From: Prevotella sp.
Lineage (GTDB): Bacteria > Bacteroidota > Bacteroidia > Bacteroidales > Bacteroidaceae
Assembly (NCBI GenBank): GCA_017619275.1
Contig: JAFZSR010000062.1
Coordinates: 1 to 45,536 of the forward strand
Direction of reading: 5' to 3'
Length of the DNA stretch: 45,536 nt
Part shown: piece after piece, positions 8,345 through 16,392 of the stretch
Position numbering within the stretch: the first letter of the stretch is position 1
Layout of the letters: every line of letters begins with the position of its first letter
Made by a program: the position numbers and the translations under genes
Notes under the pieces: model-generated
What the model saw: the letters and a program-made list of their open reading frames with translations, nothing else
Databases searched by the model: none
What the model was told of the DNA's origin: nothing

Positions 8345-10138
8345 TCAGTCGTCTTCCAAGTTTTTCAACGTGATGATGATGGGCATGGCGATGCACGAGC
8401 GGTTGCGTATGCGCTGTTCGAGCAGGCTGTCGAAGGCGATGCGCTGGGCATGCTCATAATTTTTTCGGTCCTTGAACTCCAGGTTGATGTAGAGTCCACG
8501 CTGCAGCTGGTCGCCCACGCCCACGCCCTCGATGTTCATTTTGATGAAGATGCGACGGAACTCCTCTCGGCCATACTCGGCAAAGAGTTCCTTACGCAAG
8601 AAGGCATCGATGTCCATGCGTGTGTAGAGGCGGTCGTTGGTAAGCGTATAGTAGCGCAGCTGTTCGTAGCGCTCGTCGGCGGTGGCCTTGTCGGCGCCTC
8701 CCATGGCCGACACCACCACCTGCACCTTCTGCTCCAGTGCAGGTTCACGCTTGTTCTCCATCATCTCGCCGGCGCGGGGAGTGTTGCCAATGCGGCCCAT
8801 CGTGGTGATGTAGCTGACGCGCGTCGACGTGGTGGGAGGATATTGGTTCATGTTCTTCATGGCGAAGGTGCCGCTGTCGAACATGAACGTCTCGTTATGC
8901 TGGCCCACACTCTTACCCAGACGGTTGATAGTCTCGCGCAACTGCTTCAACACCTCGCCGTCCTTGATGCCGTTATACTCGATGAAGGCGTAGTAGTCGT
9001 CGATGAAACGGTTGTAGAGGTTGCGCACGTCGCGGTAGAGGTCGCCATTGTTGTAGCATACGGCGTCGAAGTCGCGCACAATGATTTCGTCCTTCGTCAT
9101 GTTGAAGCCCTGACGGTTGGCCGTGGTGCTGGTCTCCAAGATGCGCAGGAAGTAGGCACCCTCCTGTTGCTGCAGCTTGGCCACAGGCTGTGCCTGGGTG
9201 AGCATGAGCGAGCAAACATCGATATTGGTGACGGGCATCACGCCAAGGATGACGCCAAAGTCGTCGGGCACTTGGTATCCCTCGGGGAAGTCGAGCCGCA
9301 GCCAGATGGTGTTGGGCTGGAACAGGTCGAGCACGTCGCTCTCGAGCCACTGCTGGAACACACGGGGGAACTGACGGGGCTTGAACACATCGCGGTCGAC
9401 AAGCGGGTCGGTGATATAGAGCAGCGAACCGTCGCTGATGTTGAGCAAATTCTCCTTCCACCCTTGCACAATGGAGAAGAACTCGGCCGACGACTGCTGG
9501 GCATCGAAAGGCTCGGCCATCTCCATATTCTCCATCTCGAGCATCGTGGAGAAATCCAACTGCTGCCCTGTTGTGCCACTATACACATGTTCGGGCACGA
9601 TGCCCCTCGTACCCTTGATGAAGAGCGAGAGACCACGCAGCGAGTTCACCTCGCAGTTTGTCTTGATGCCTACCCATGCGCAATTAGGCTTGTCCATGCT
9701 GATGTCGATCTGATTGGCGCCATCGCGCAAGAGGCGGCGGTTGAGCAAGTAGAGTCCCTGATGGGGCAACATCAGGGTGTTGAACAAAGGAATATAGTTG
9801 AGTGAGGTCTTGCCATCGGGGGCTTTATAGGTGAACTCGGCTCCACTACCCACGTTCACCGTCGTAGCCCCGCCCCCAGGCTGCATGTCGGGGCGTAGCA
9901 GTGTCACTGCGGGCATGGCCTCCACCTTCTGTCGGGGAATGAAATCGGTGCAGAAACGCTCGACGATGCGCTCGGTGGCACCAGCAGCATAGTCCTGCAC
10001 CTTTTGCGATTCGCAAACCAATGCCACCAGCATCATCTTGGCCACAGGATCCATCTGACTGAAGTCGATGGGCTGTGCCGACAGCTGGCCCAAGGCCATT
10101 ACGGCCTCATTGATTCGTTTTTGAAGATCTACATCCAT
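8345..10138 (-). CDS. tssF: T6SS baseplate protein TssF
   Basis: TssF (VasA/ImpG family) forms the baseplate wedge with TssE, TssG and TssK, and recruits sheath and tail tube. The 597-aa length is normal. The family look is clear: a helical N-terminus (DPVAKMMLVALVCESQKVQDY), PRQKVEAMPAVTLLRPDM, the GAEFTYK segment, and LLYITDPLVDRD. It is the last gene of the large leftward operon, after tssG-tssK-tssE. Unlike its neighbours it is separated from tssE by an AT-rich gap of 140 bp. Divergence from proteobacterial TssF is what one expects of Bacteroidetes T6SS (type iii). Identification rests on the overall pattern and on the three baseplate neighbours. Confidence 0.85.
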   Translation of the reverse strand: MDVDLQKRINEAVMALGQLSAQPIDFSQMDPVAKMMLVALVCESQKVQDYAAGATERIVERFCTDFIPRQKVEAMPAVTLLRPDMQPGGGATTVNVGSGAEFTYKAPDGKTSLNYIPLFNTLMLPHQGLYLLNRRLLRDGANQIDISMDKPNCAWVGIKTNCEVNSLRGLSLFIKGTRGIVPEHVYSGTTGQQLDFSTMLEMENMEMAEPFDAQQSSAEFFSIVQGWKENLLNISDGSLLYITDPLVDRDVFKPRQFPRVFQQWLESDVLDLFQPNTIWLRLDFPEGYQVPDDFGVILGVMPVTNIDVCSLMLTQAQPVAKLQQQEGAYFLRILETSTTANRQGFNMTKDEIIVRDFDAVCYNNGDLYRDVRNLYNRFIDDYYAFIEYNGIKDGEVLKQLRETINRLGKSVGQHNETFMFDSGTFAMKNMNQYPPTTSTRVSYITTMGRIGNTPRAGEMMENKREPALEQKVQVVVSAMGGADKATADERYEQLRYYTLTNDRLYTRMDIDAFLRKELFAEYGREEFRRIFIKMNIEGVGVGDQLQRGLYINLEFKDRKNYEHAQRIAFDSLLEQRIRNRSCIAMPIIITLKNLEDD

Positions 10139-10278
10139 ATATTGTGAAATATGCTTTTCAAAAAGACGTGTGGTTCTTGAAATTTTGGCGTACGACTTTT
10201 TTCAAAAAGTGAACGACTTTTTAAAAAATCTCGTACTCCAAATTTTTCCTTGCCATCACTCGTGCTATTTTTCGCCAT
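10139..10278 (-). other. AT-rich gap between tssE and tssF with repeated and hairpin-forming tracts
   Basis: This is the longest non-coding stretch inside the tssG-K-E-F group. It contains a self-complementary stretch ACTTTTTTCAAAAAGT (around 10195-10210), a second ACGACTTTTT copy, and flanking GTACGA/TCGTAC sequences that can pair. No promoter of the TAnnTTTG type is visible on the minus strand. It may lower or stabilise tssF mRNA relative to tssE, or be the scar of a lost gene. Confidence 0.4.
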
Positions 10279-10776
10279 TTATTGACGGTATTGCTTCACC
10301 GTTGGTTCGATGAGGAACACCACCACCTTGCGATAGGGACACCGTGTGCCAAGACCATCGTCGAGACTCCCCTCGACGACGACGTTCAGTTCGTATTTCG
10401 ATGGTGTCTTCTTGCGATGCACGCCCTTGTCGATGGCGCTGTTGAGCACAATGGAGACGTTGACGTTCTTCAACTGAGGCTGGTAGGTGGCCAGGCTCTG
10501 GCGGATGCTATCCTCGCACTCCTTCTTGGTCACTTCATTGCGCAAGGCGGTCGACACCGATGCCGTCTGGTTGATATTGAACTCCCGATAGTGCACGTTT
10601 GCAAACTCATGGTTCCAATATTCAAAGCCAAAGTCAGGGTCGCCGGCGAAGCTGCCACGGGGTGTAAACACGATAAGCTCCACCAAGTTGTCGAGCATGG
10701 TGATGGAATCCTCAATGTTGCGCACCAGGCGCAATGAGGGTTCGATATAGCTGAGGGGTGTGCTGATGAAACTCAT
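10279..10776 (-). CDS. tssE: T6SS baseplate protein TssE (gp25-like)
   Basis: TssE is the gp25-like baseplate protein that initiates sheath polymerisation. The 165-residue protein contains the gp25 pattern: an N-terminal helix ending in DNLVELIVFTPRGSFAGDPDFG, an aromatic EYWNHEF segment, and ECEDSIRQSLATYQPQLKNVNV in the place of the conserved E-x-R-x3-L-x3-EPRL region of gp25 proteins. The last part is a beta-rich tail. Its ATG overlaps the tssK stop by 4 nt (ATGA type), so translation is coupled. Sequence divergence from proteobacterial TssE is large, but order and motif agree. Confidence 0.87.
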   Translation of the reverse strand: MSFISTPLSYIEPSLRLVRNIEDSITMLDNLVELIVFTPRGSFAGDPDFGFEYWNHEFANVHYREFNINQTASVSTALRNEVTKKECEDSIRQSLATYQPQLKNVNVSIVLNSAIDKGVHRKKTPSKYELNVVVEGSLDDGLGTRCPYRKVVVFLIEPTVKQYRQ

Positions 10777-11786
10777 ATTCGCTTGCCTTCCCAGGCACGT
10801 CGGGGATCAGGGGCTGCGGGACGAGGCTGCGGCTTGGGCGGCTCAGGCACAGGCTCGGGCACAGGCTCGGGCTTGGGCTCTTCGCGCTTCAGCAGACTGA
10901 ACCGCTCCACCTTTTCATTAATGGCATAACACATGCCCAACCCTTGCTTGATGCGCAGATAGGCATTGCGATAGCTATAAGGTACGCGCGTGAAGTTATT
11001 GAAGGTCTCTGCCTCCGAAAGGCTCAAGGCTTCGTCGAAATCGCAAGCCAGGGTGAAGGCCCCCACCACCTTCTGCACACAACAAAGCAGCGACTGGGGC
11101 GTCATCAGCTCATGCTCGGCATTGGCCGTGATGAGCATCTGCTGCACCACAGGCCAGTAGATGCTGATGGCGGTGCGAGCGCCAGTGTTGAGTTGCTGGC
11201 GAGTGGTCTCGTCGATATTGCGCAGCAGCGAGAGGAACTGCGAATGCAACTCCTCGAAACGGGCATGCGACGACAGGTAGAGACATGGTGGGACAAACTT
11301 GGTGTTGTCCTCGCGCCAGCCATCTTCGTTCACGATGTGGCCGATGGGCATGGCATTGTCGGGCACGGCGGCATTGCCACTGACGAGGGCAAAGCTGTAG
11401 CGGGGTTCACGGTAGCCATCGGGGGTGTCGGCCCAGTCTTCGTCGGCTGTGCTCACGTTGATGGTGAGGAAGAACTCACGCTCGTCGGCACGGTCGGGAA
11501 TCTGCACACGGCCGTCGAAGGTGTTGGTGAACTTGGTGTCGAAACGGGCATCGACGAGATAGCCACCACGGGTGATGGCCAGGCAGTCGAGTGCTTCAAC
11601 ATCGACAAAACCCTTGGCCACACTCATCTGCAGCAGAAATGGACGGGCGGCGGGCAGCAAACCAAAGCGGCCACCGGCTCCCAGCAACAGGGCCTGGCTA
11701 ATGTGCTCGTAGGAGCACGCATCGGCAGCGAGCAACACCTCGTCGGTCAGACGCATGCCTTTTTTCCAGCTGATTCTTTTTGGCAT
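10773..11786 (-). CDS. tssK: T6SS baseplate protein TssK
   Basis: TssK is the trimeric adaptor joining the baseplate to the membrane complex. The N-terminus ISWKKGMRLTDEVLL is the typical TssK opening (W-x-x-G-M/Q-x-L). The rest fits a receptor-binding-protein-like fold: FGLLPAARPFLLQ, a long beta domain with FDGRVQIPDRADEREFFLTI, and a helical C-terminal domain. At 337 aa it is shorter than the proteobacterial form (about 440), which matches Bacteroidetes TssK. The C-terminus carries a Pro/Glu-rich tail encoded by short tandem repeats (PEPVPEPVPEPPKP). It overlaps tssE by 4 nt and lies 3 nt after tssG. In standard T6SS TssK docks on TssL/TssM. Neither is visible here, so its membrane partner must be another protein. 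Confidence 0.85.
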   Translation of the reverse strand: MPKRISWKKGMRLTDEVLLAADACSYEHISQALLLGAGGRFGLLPAARPFLLQMSVAKGFVDVEALDCLAITRGGYLVDARFDTKFTNTFDGRVQIPDRADEREFFLTINVSTADEDWADTPDGYREPRYSFALVSGNAAVPDNAMPIGHIVNEDGWREDNTKFVPPCLYLSSHARFEELHSQFLSLLRNIDETTRQQLNTGARTAISIYWPVVQQMLITANAEHELMTPQSLLCCVQKVVGAFTLACDFDEALSLSEAETFNNFTRVPYSYRNAYLRIKQGLGMCYAINEKVERFSLLKREEPKPEPVPEPVPEPPKPQPRPAAPDPRRAWEGKRI

Positions 11787-11789
11787 AGT

Positions 11790-12671
11790 TTATATATTTG
11801 TATTATAACCTAAGTAATTGTAGAACACCTCGTCGGAGAGACGCAACGGTGGCTCGTCCTGACTGATGTTGAAAACCAGGTCTTCCTCAACACTGAGGAA
11901 GAAATCCTTGACAAACTGGCGCAGCAACTCCACCTCGTCGAGCAGCTCCATGAAGTGCTCGCGGCACTCGTCGTCGCTCCAATAGTGGATGTCGTAGTAG
12001 CTCACGGGCTGGCTCCAGGTGTTGCCCACGAAACCCTCGCCCAGCGTCATGTCGAGCTTGTCCTCATAGCGCGGATGTTCGTCGGTGAACTGGCGCACGT
12101 CACGACGCGGCTGAATGCTCAACCCCTCCTCCATCAGCACTTTGCGCAGCAACAAGGTGAGCAGGGTGCGGTTGCCCCGGATATACTTGCAACTGGGCAG
12201 GAAGGGGATGATTTGGGCGATGAAGCGGTTGTGGCGCTGCTCATCGGTCAGGCAGTCGCCAATCATTTGCTGCATCACCACATTGCCATCCTGCACCAGC
12301 GGCTCCAGCGTGGAACGCACGTCGCTTCGCAACTTCAGCAACAGCACATCGAGCGGGGCAAAGAACTGGTAGGCCTTGCTAATTTCCTCTTCCTGCTTCT
12401 CCAACTGCTCTTGGAAGCGTTCCTTCTCCTCGTACTTCGGCAGGTTGTCGAAGCGGTCGATGGGATGGAACATAAACTCGGGCAGCGAGTTGTAGATGCT
12501 GTTGCGGCCTACGGTGACATGCATGCTGCCATCGGGCATCATCTCGGTGTCGATGATGTCGTTGTAGGTGTTGCGCTTGTGAAGACCCTTGAGGGCCACC
12601 TTGCACTGCCCCACGGGATAGTAGGACATCAGCAACTCTACGTTGAGATCGGAGGGAAGCTTAGAAGGCAT
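11790..12671 (-). CDS. tssG: Probable T6SS baseplate protein TssG
   Basis: This 293-aa protein is placed as TssG because it sits directly before tssK, tssE and tssF, and because its size and layout fit: a beta-rich N-terminal part, a long charged helix (about residues 75-110, EEKERFQEQLEKQEEEISKA), a helical middle, and a GNRTLLTLLLRKVL segment like that of Bacteroidetes TssG proteins. Primary-sequence identity to proteobacterial TssG is not obvious by eye. TssG would dimerise with TssF in the baseplate wedge. The start codon lies inside the end of the E1-like gene (overlap 11 nt), so its translation is probably coupled to that gene. If it is not TssG, it is an unrecognised baseplate component. 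Confidence 0.66.
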   Translation of the reverse strand: MPSKLPSDLNVELLMSYYPVGQCKVALKGLHKRNTYNDIIDTEMMPDGSMHVTVGRNSIYNSLPEFMFHPIDRFDNLPKYEEKERFQEQLEKQEEEISKAYQFFAPLDVLLLKLRSDVRSTLEPLVQDGNVVMQQMIGDCLTDEQRHNRFIAQIIPFLPSCKYIRGNRTLLTLLLRKVLMEEGLSIQPRRDVRQFTDEHPRYEDKLDMTLGEGFVGNTWSQPVSYYDIHYWSDDECREHFMELLDEVELLRQFVKDFFLSVEEDLVFNISQDEPPLRLSDEVFYNYLGYNTNI

Positions 12672-14010
12672 CGGCGGTAAGCTCTATGTGGAAAGCGCCC
12701 TTGTCGGTGGTCACCATCAGCACGTCGTAGGGCGGAATGCCAATCTGCTGCAGGGTGAGGTCCTGATAAGGGAATCGGTCGTCGATATTCTCGAAGAAAT
12801 GCTTGCGGATGACGGTGCGATAGCTGAGCTGGCGCAGTTCGGCATCCTGCTTGATATACTCGTCGAGCTTCGATTCGGGCAGCATCACGCGGAACTCTTT
12901 CTCGGGGCGGTCAGAAACGATGAAATCAATGAACTTGTTGTTCACCATATTGATTTCCACCGTCTCGGCGCCGAGCAGCTGCTGCAACGCTGCCAAAGCA
13001 TCGGCCACGGTCATCTGTGCCGAGAGCTGCGGGCACTCCATCACATCGTCCCAACGCTCATGGGCAGGGCAGTTGGCCTTCCACGAGGCTATGCGGTAGA
13101 TGTTGGTGGTGCAAGTCATGCCTTCATAGCGCAGCATCTTTCCTTTCAGCGACTTGAAGGGGGGAGCAGCCTTTGCTGCGGCCACAGGCTTCAATGTGCC
13201 GAGGGGCTTCACGATTTGTATCAGGGGAGCCTCCTGCACAGGCTTTTCCTCCTTGGAAGGGCTGGATTCACCAGCATCACTAGTATTACTAGCATCACTA
13301 GCCATACTAGTTTTACTAGAATTATCGCCCTCCTCATCGGTCATGTGGATGATTTTCATGGCCTCCTGCACCTGCAGGGCACCAATGATGCTGGCGCTGA
13401 TGGGCGTGGTGGCTATGCGGCCGTGCTCGGTCTGGGTGCGCACCACGTCGGCACAGCCCGTGCGCAACATGATGTTGTTGAACTCCTCGCGCGACAGCCC
13501 ACACTCATAACAGCTCACACCTGGCGCATATACCTTCACGGCACCCGTCAGGTTCTCAATGCTGCCGTCGATCCAACTCTTGCCGGCACGCAAGGCCATG
13601 CGGTTGAGCAGATAGCGGGCCAGACGACTGTCGAGACAGCCGATGATGACATCGACCGAGCGATAGAGCCCGAAGCCCACCTCGGAGAAAAGATTGCCCA
13701 CGATGGGCGTCACCTCAATCTGCGGGTTGATTTCACGGGCACGCTTGGCCACAATGTCGGCCTTGAAGGCGTGGCTGTAGGCGTCCTCCTCGCGGAAGAG
13801 GATGGAACGGGTGAGGTTCGACAGCTCGATGCGGTCGAAGTCGACCACGTAGATATGGCCAATGCCAAAGAGGGCGAGGTTCTTCACCACCTCGTTGCCC
13901 AAAGCACCGGCGCCGGCCACCAGCACACGGGCCTGCTTCACACGGTCTTTCTTGAACCAGGAGAGGAGCGTGAACACGCCCTCTCCCCATTCATATTGCT
14001 GTTTATTCAT
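12661..14010 (-). CDS. ThiF/E1-like ubiquitin-activating enzyme
   Basis: This is a Rossmann-type E1 superfamily protein (449 aa) expected to adenylate the C-terminal glycine of a ubiquitin-like protein and pass it to a cysteine. Seen directly: the nucleotide loop GAGALG (33-38), Asp57 and Asp59, the SNLTR motif (64-68, Asn65 and Arg68), Asp127 in GCLDSRLARYLLN, a Cys pair CYEC (167/170), and Cys186 in RTGCADVV as candidate catalytic residue. A Ser-rich linker (230-255, encoded by 9-bp repeats) leads to a C-terminal region with a second Cys/His set (Cys300, 314, 326; His317) and an end, LTLQQIGIPPYDVL, that looks like a ubiquitin-fold or adaptor domain. It follows the RING gene by 3 nt and overlaps tssG by 11 nt. 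It is longer than MoeB/ThiF and matches E1s of bacterial ubiquitin-like operons. Confidence 0.9.
   Translation of the reverse strand: MNKQQYEWGEGVFTLLSWFKKDRVKQARVLVAGAGALGNEVVKNLALFGIGHIYVVDFDRIELSNLTRSILFREEDAYSHAFKADIVAKRAREINPQIEVTPIVGNLFSEVGFGLYRSVDVIIGCLDSRLARYLLNRMALRAGKSWIDGSIENLTGAVKVYAPGVSCYECGLSREEFNNIMLRTGCADVVRTQTEHGRIATTPISASIIGALQVQEAMKIIHMTDEEGDNSSKTSMASDASNTSDAGESSPSKEEKPVQEAPLIQIVKPLGTLKPVAAAKAAPPFKSLKGKMLRYEGMTCTTNIYRIASWKANCPAHERWDDVMECPQLSAQMTVADALAALQQLLGAETVEINMVNNKFIDFIVSDRPEKEFRVMLPESKLDEYIKQDAELRQLSYRTVIRKHFFENIDDRFPYQDLTLQQIGIPPYDVLMVTTDKGAFHIELTADAF
13279..13319. repeat. 9-bp microsatellite ACTAGNNNN inside the E1-like gene
   Basis: Five ACTAG pentamers lie exactly 9 bp apart. 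In the reading frame they encode Ser every third residue (SSKTSMASDASNTSDAG), forming the linker between the adenylation domain and the C-terminal domain. Copy-number change would keep the frame and only alter linker length. Confidence 0.8.
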
Positions 14011-14013
14011 AGC

Positions 14014-16392
14014 TTACGATTCTACATACTCAAAGATGGTGTCGCCAATCTTGAAGGTGTCGCCATTGTTCAGGATGGCGGTCTTGCTCACTGGCAGCTC
14101 GGTGCGCATATTGTAGAGCACACCGGCGGCAAGCGCCTTCAGCATGGGCAACGTCTTCTGCTGGTCGATATAGAGCTGCACGTGCTCCTTGGCCACCTTG
14201 TTGCTCTTCTCCCAGTTCATCTGCACCTCGCAGTCGCCAGTGGCACCGATGGTCACCTTGTTGCCGCCACCCGTGGCATTCATCCACTTGTGGATAGGAA
14301 TCTTCTGGCCGGCCTTCACGCCATTCTTAATGACGAGGAAGTAGCGCTCGGCGAGCATTCGTACAGTGACGAGCGAAGCACCCAGGCCACCACCGAAGAT
14401 GATGAAGTCGAGCAGCATGTTGAGCCATCCCACATTGCCGATAGAACCGCACATGAGCACCACAAAGCCAATGGCAGCAGCAATGAGACCACCTATCAAA
14501 GCGCTCTTCAAAGGAATCGACGACTTGATGGTAAGACTCAGGGGCACACACACTGCGAAGAGGATATAGGCGGGCAGCGAGCAATACCAAGGAATGTAGG
14601 TGGTGCCCACCACGGAAAGCAGTAAGCAGAAGATGATGCCTCCCACGGCCATGGCAGCCATGCCGATGACACCCGAGAGCAGCGAGAAGCCGATAATCTT
14701 CAGGAAGACCATCGCATCCTTCTTGCGATACTCATCGAACCAGCGGAACACCAGCGACAGGAAGAATCCCAGCAGCAGACCGATGGTGAGCAGCGCCGAC
14801 ACCTTGTTGACGCAGTCGCCCATCAGGTTCAGTTTCTGCTCCTCGTTGGTGAAGAAGGTGTTGGCGATACCTTCGCCGATGCCATGGAACAATCCACGTC
14901 CGGTCATCTCGAAGATAATCCAGCTCACCAGTGCGGCCAGAATGCCAGCCAGTGTCTGATAGGTGTCGCGCAGCGTTGACTTCGAGAACATTTCCTTCCA
15001 CTCCACGTGATCCTGAATGCCATCCTTACAGTTCTGACCATACTCCACGCACTTGTAGCCATTCTGTTGCCAGCAAGCCACGTGCATGATGTGCTTACAT
15101 TTGGTCACCACCAGCTGCCCCGGTTCAATGTTCTGACGGCAGTAGGTGCAAATGCGGCGCGAGACGTTGGCCTCGGGCTCGTATTTCTTGTAGTACTGCA
15201 TGCTGAAGCGCTTCGACTTGACGAAAGGCACCAGCACCTTCATCACAAAGAAGAAGAAGACAAAGGTGAGCAGGGCGACGAGCAGGGCCACCAACAGTTT
15301 GGTGACGGTGTCGCCGGTGCTCTCGGCCTTGATGGGCCACGGTGTCTCGGCCGAGCCGATGGTGTATTCGCCTCTGCCAGCCTCACCGCTCTTCCACTCT
15401 GCCATATAGTTGACGAGTCCCGTGTAGGTCTTGTCCTTGGTGGCACGATAAACGAAGGCATAGTCGTACATGGCATCCTTCACCACCTGCTTAAAGTTGT
15501 TCAGCACGCTGGTGAGGTCCTCACTGGGGGTATAAGCACCCTGGCGGTCGGCCAGCACGTTGCCATCGGCATCACGCGGAGCCGACACGCCTTGCAGCGT
15601 GAGTTCCACATTCTCATCGACGCCCTCGCCCGTATAGTAAAGGGCATAAACCTTGGGCACGTTGTGCGTGGCATTCGACTGATAGTCGGTCACCTCGATG
15701 AAGGAGATCAGCTCGTCGGCTGGGCGCATGTTGCCCTCGGTGAAGACGAAGAGCAGATTCTTGTCCTTCGACACCTGCGCACGCTTGGCAATGATGGCAT
15801 TGCGCTCATAGCCCATGGCGGTGCGCACGCTGTCCTCCAGTTCTGCCTTTTCCGTTGCAAACTCTGCCAGCTTGGCGTAGAGCGCACCATAGAAGTATTT
15901 GTTCTCGGAGTGCTGGTGGAACAGTGGCTCGAAGTCCTTCAAGTTGCGCTTGGTTACGAGCTGGGTCTGCGTGACGTCGTTGCCAAAGAATGAAAGATAG
16001 ACGCAGCTGTCGGGGGCGCTCTGCACCAACTGTCCCACGGCATCGTAGATCTGTCCTTTTCCTTCTTCAGGGATGCTCAGGTCGACGAGCACGGAGAAAG
16101 TGAAATCGTTGGGGATTCGCTGTCCAGAACTCAGCTCTACAATTGTGCGCCTGTCGTTGGCAATCATGGCCTCGTCTTCATACATCACCATGTATTTCTC
16201 CAAGTCGGCGGCCGTGACATCCTGACTCGACTTGCCCTTGGCATCGAGCACCTTGAGGAACAGCGTGATGCTGTCCTTGCCCTGTGTATACTCGTATTTC
16301 TTGTCGCAGAACTGAATCTTACTCACGTCCTGTGCCTGTGTCTGCACCAAGCATGCCAGCATGGCGCATACCATCCATAGTCTCTTCATCAT
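14014..16392 (-). CDS. Membrane vWA-RING-FHA protein, candidate E3 ligase
   Basis: This 792-aa protein has a signal peptide (1-20), an exported vWA-like domain (about 90-320, with FTFSVLVDLSIPEE giving a partial MIDAS), a transmembrane helix (365-388), and then a cytosolic RING-type Cys/His cluster: Cys415, Cys418, Cys432, His434, His437, Cys440, Cys448 and Cys455. The cluster is followed by several membrane helices (480-690). At the C-terminus is an FHA-like domain (about 705-792) with KVTIGATGD, KEHVQL and NNGDTFKIGDTIFEY. The last Cys pair has a six-residue spacing, so the RING is atypical. The FHA lacks the usual pThr-binding Arg after IG. Together with the E1, E2 and ubiquitin-like genes it is the obvious E3 candidate, anchored to the inner membrane. 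TssR of Bacteroidetes T6SS is also, as far as I recall, a vWA protein, so this may double as a membrane-complex subunit. It overlaps the JAMM gene by 1 nt. Confidence 0.86.
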   Translation of the reverse strand: MMKRLWMVCAMLACLVQTQAQDVSKIQFCDKKYEYTQGKDSITLFLKVLDAKGKSSQDVTAADLEKYMVMYEDEAMIANDRRTIVELSSGQRIPNDFTFSVLVDLSIPEEGKGQIYDAVGQLVQSAPDSCVYLSFFGNDVTQTQLVTKRNLKDFEPLFHQHSENKYFYGALYAKLAEFATEKAELEDSVRTAMGYERNAIIAKRAQVSKDKNLLFVFTEGNMRPADELISFIEVTDYQSNATHNVPKVYALYYTGEGVDENVELTLQGVSAPRDADGNVLADRQGAYTPSEDLTSVLNNFKQVVKDAMYDYAFVYRATKDKTYTGLVNYMAEWKSGEAGRGEYTIGSAETPWPIKAESTGDTVTKLLVALLVALLTFVFFFFVMKVLVPFVKSKRFSMQYYKKYEPEANVSRRICTYCRQNIEPGQLVVTKCKHIMHVACWQQNGYKCVEYGQNCKDGIQDHVEWKEMFSKSTLRDTYQTLAGILAALVSWIIFEMTGRGLFHGIGEGIANTFFTNEEQKLNLMGDCVNKVSALLTIGLLLGFFLSLVFRWFDEYRKKDAMVFLKIIGFSLLSGVIGMAAMAVGGIIFCLLLSVVGTTYIPWYCSLPAYILFAVCVPLSLTIKSSIPLKSALIGGLIAAAIGFVVLMCGSIGNVGWLNMLLDFIIFGGGLGASLVTVRMLAERYFLVIKNGVKAGQKIPIHKWMNATGGGNKVTIGATGDCEVQMNWEKSNKVAKEHVQLYIDQQKTLPMLKALAAGVLYNMRTELPVSKTAILNNGDTFKIGDTIFEYVES

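Noticed and set aside
8330-9805. 491-codon plus-strand frame opposite tssF
   Set aside because: tssF matches a family; this frame does not, and it is an antisense shadow.
12661-14010. Reading of the E1-like protein as MoeB/ThiF of molybdopterin or thiamine synthesis
   Set aside because: It is much longer, carries a separate C-terminal region, and its neighbours are E2, JAMM, RING and ubiquitin-like genes, with no cofactor-biosynthesis genes.
12643-14625. 660-codon plus-strand frame opposite E1 and RING genes
   Set aside because: It spans two real genes on the other strand and has His/Leu/Ala-rich antisense composition.
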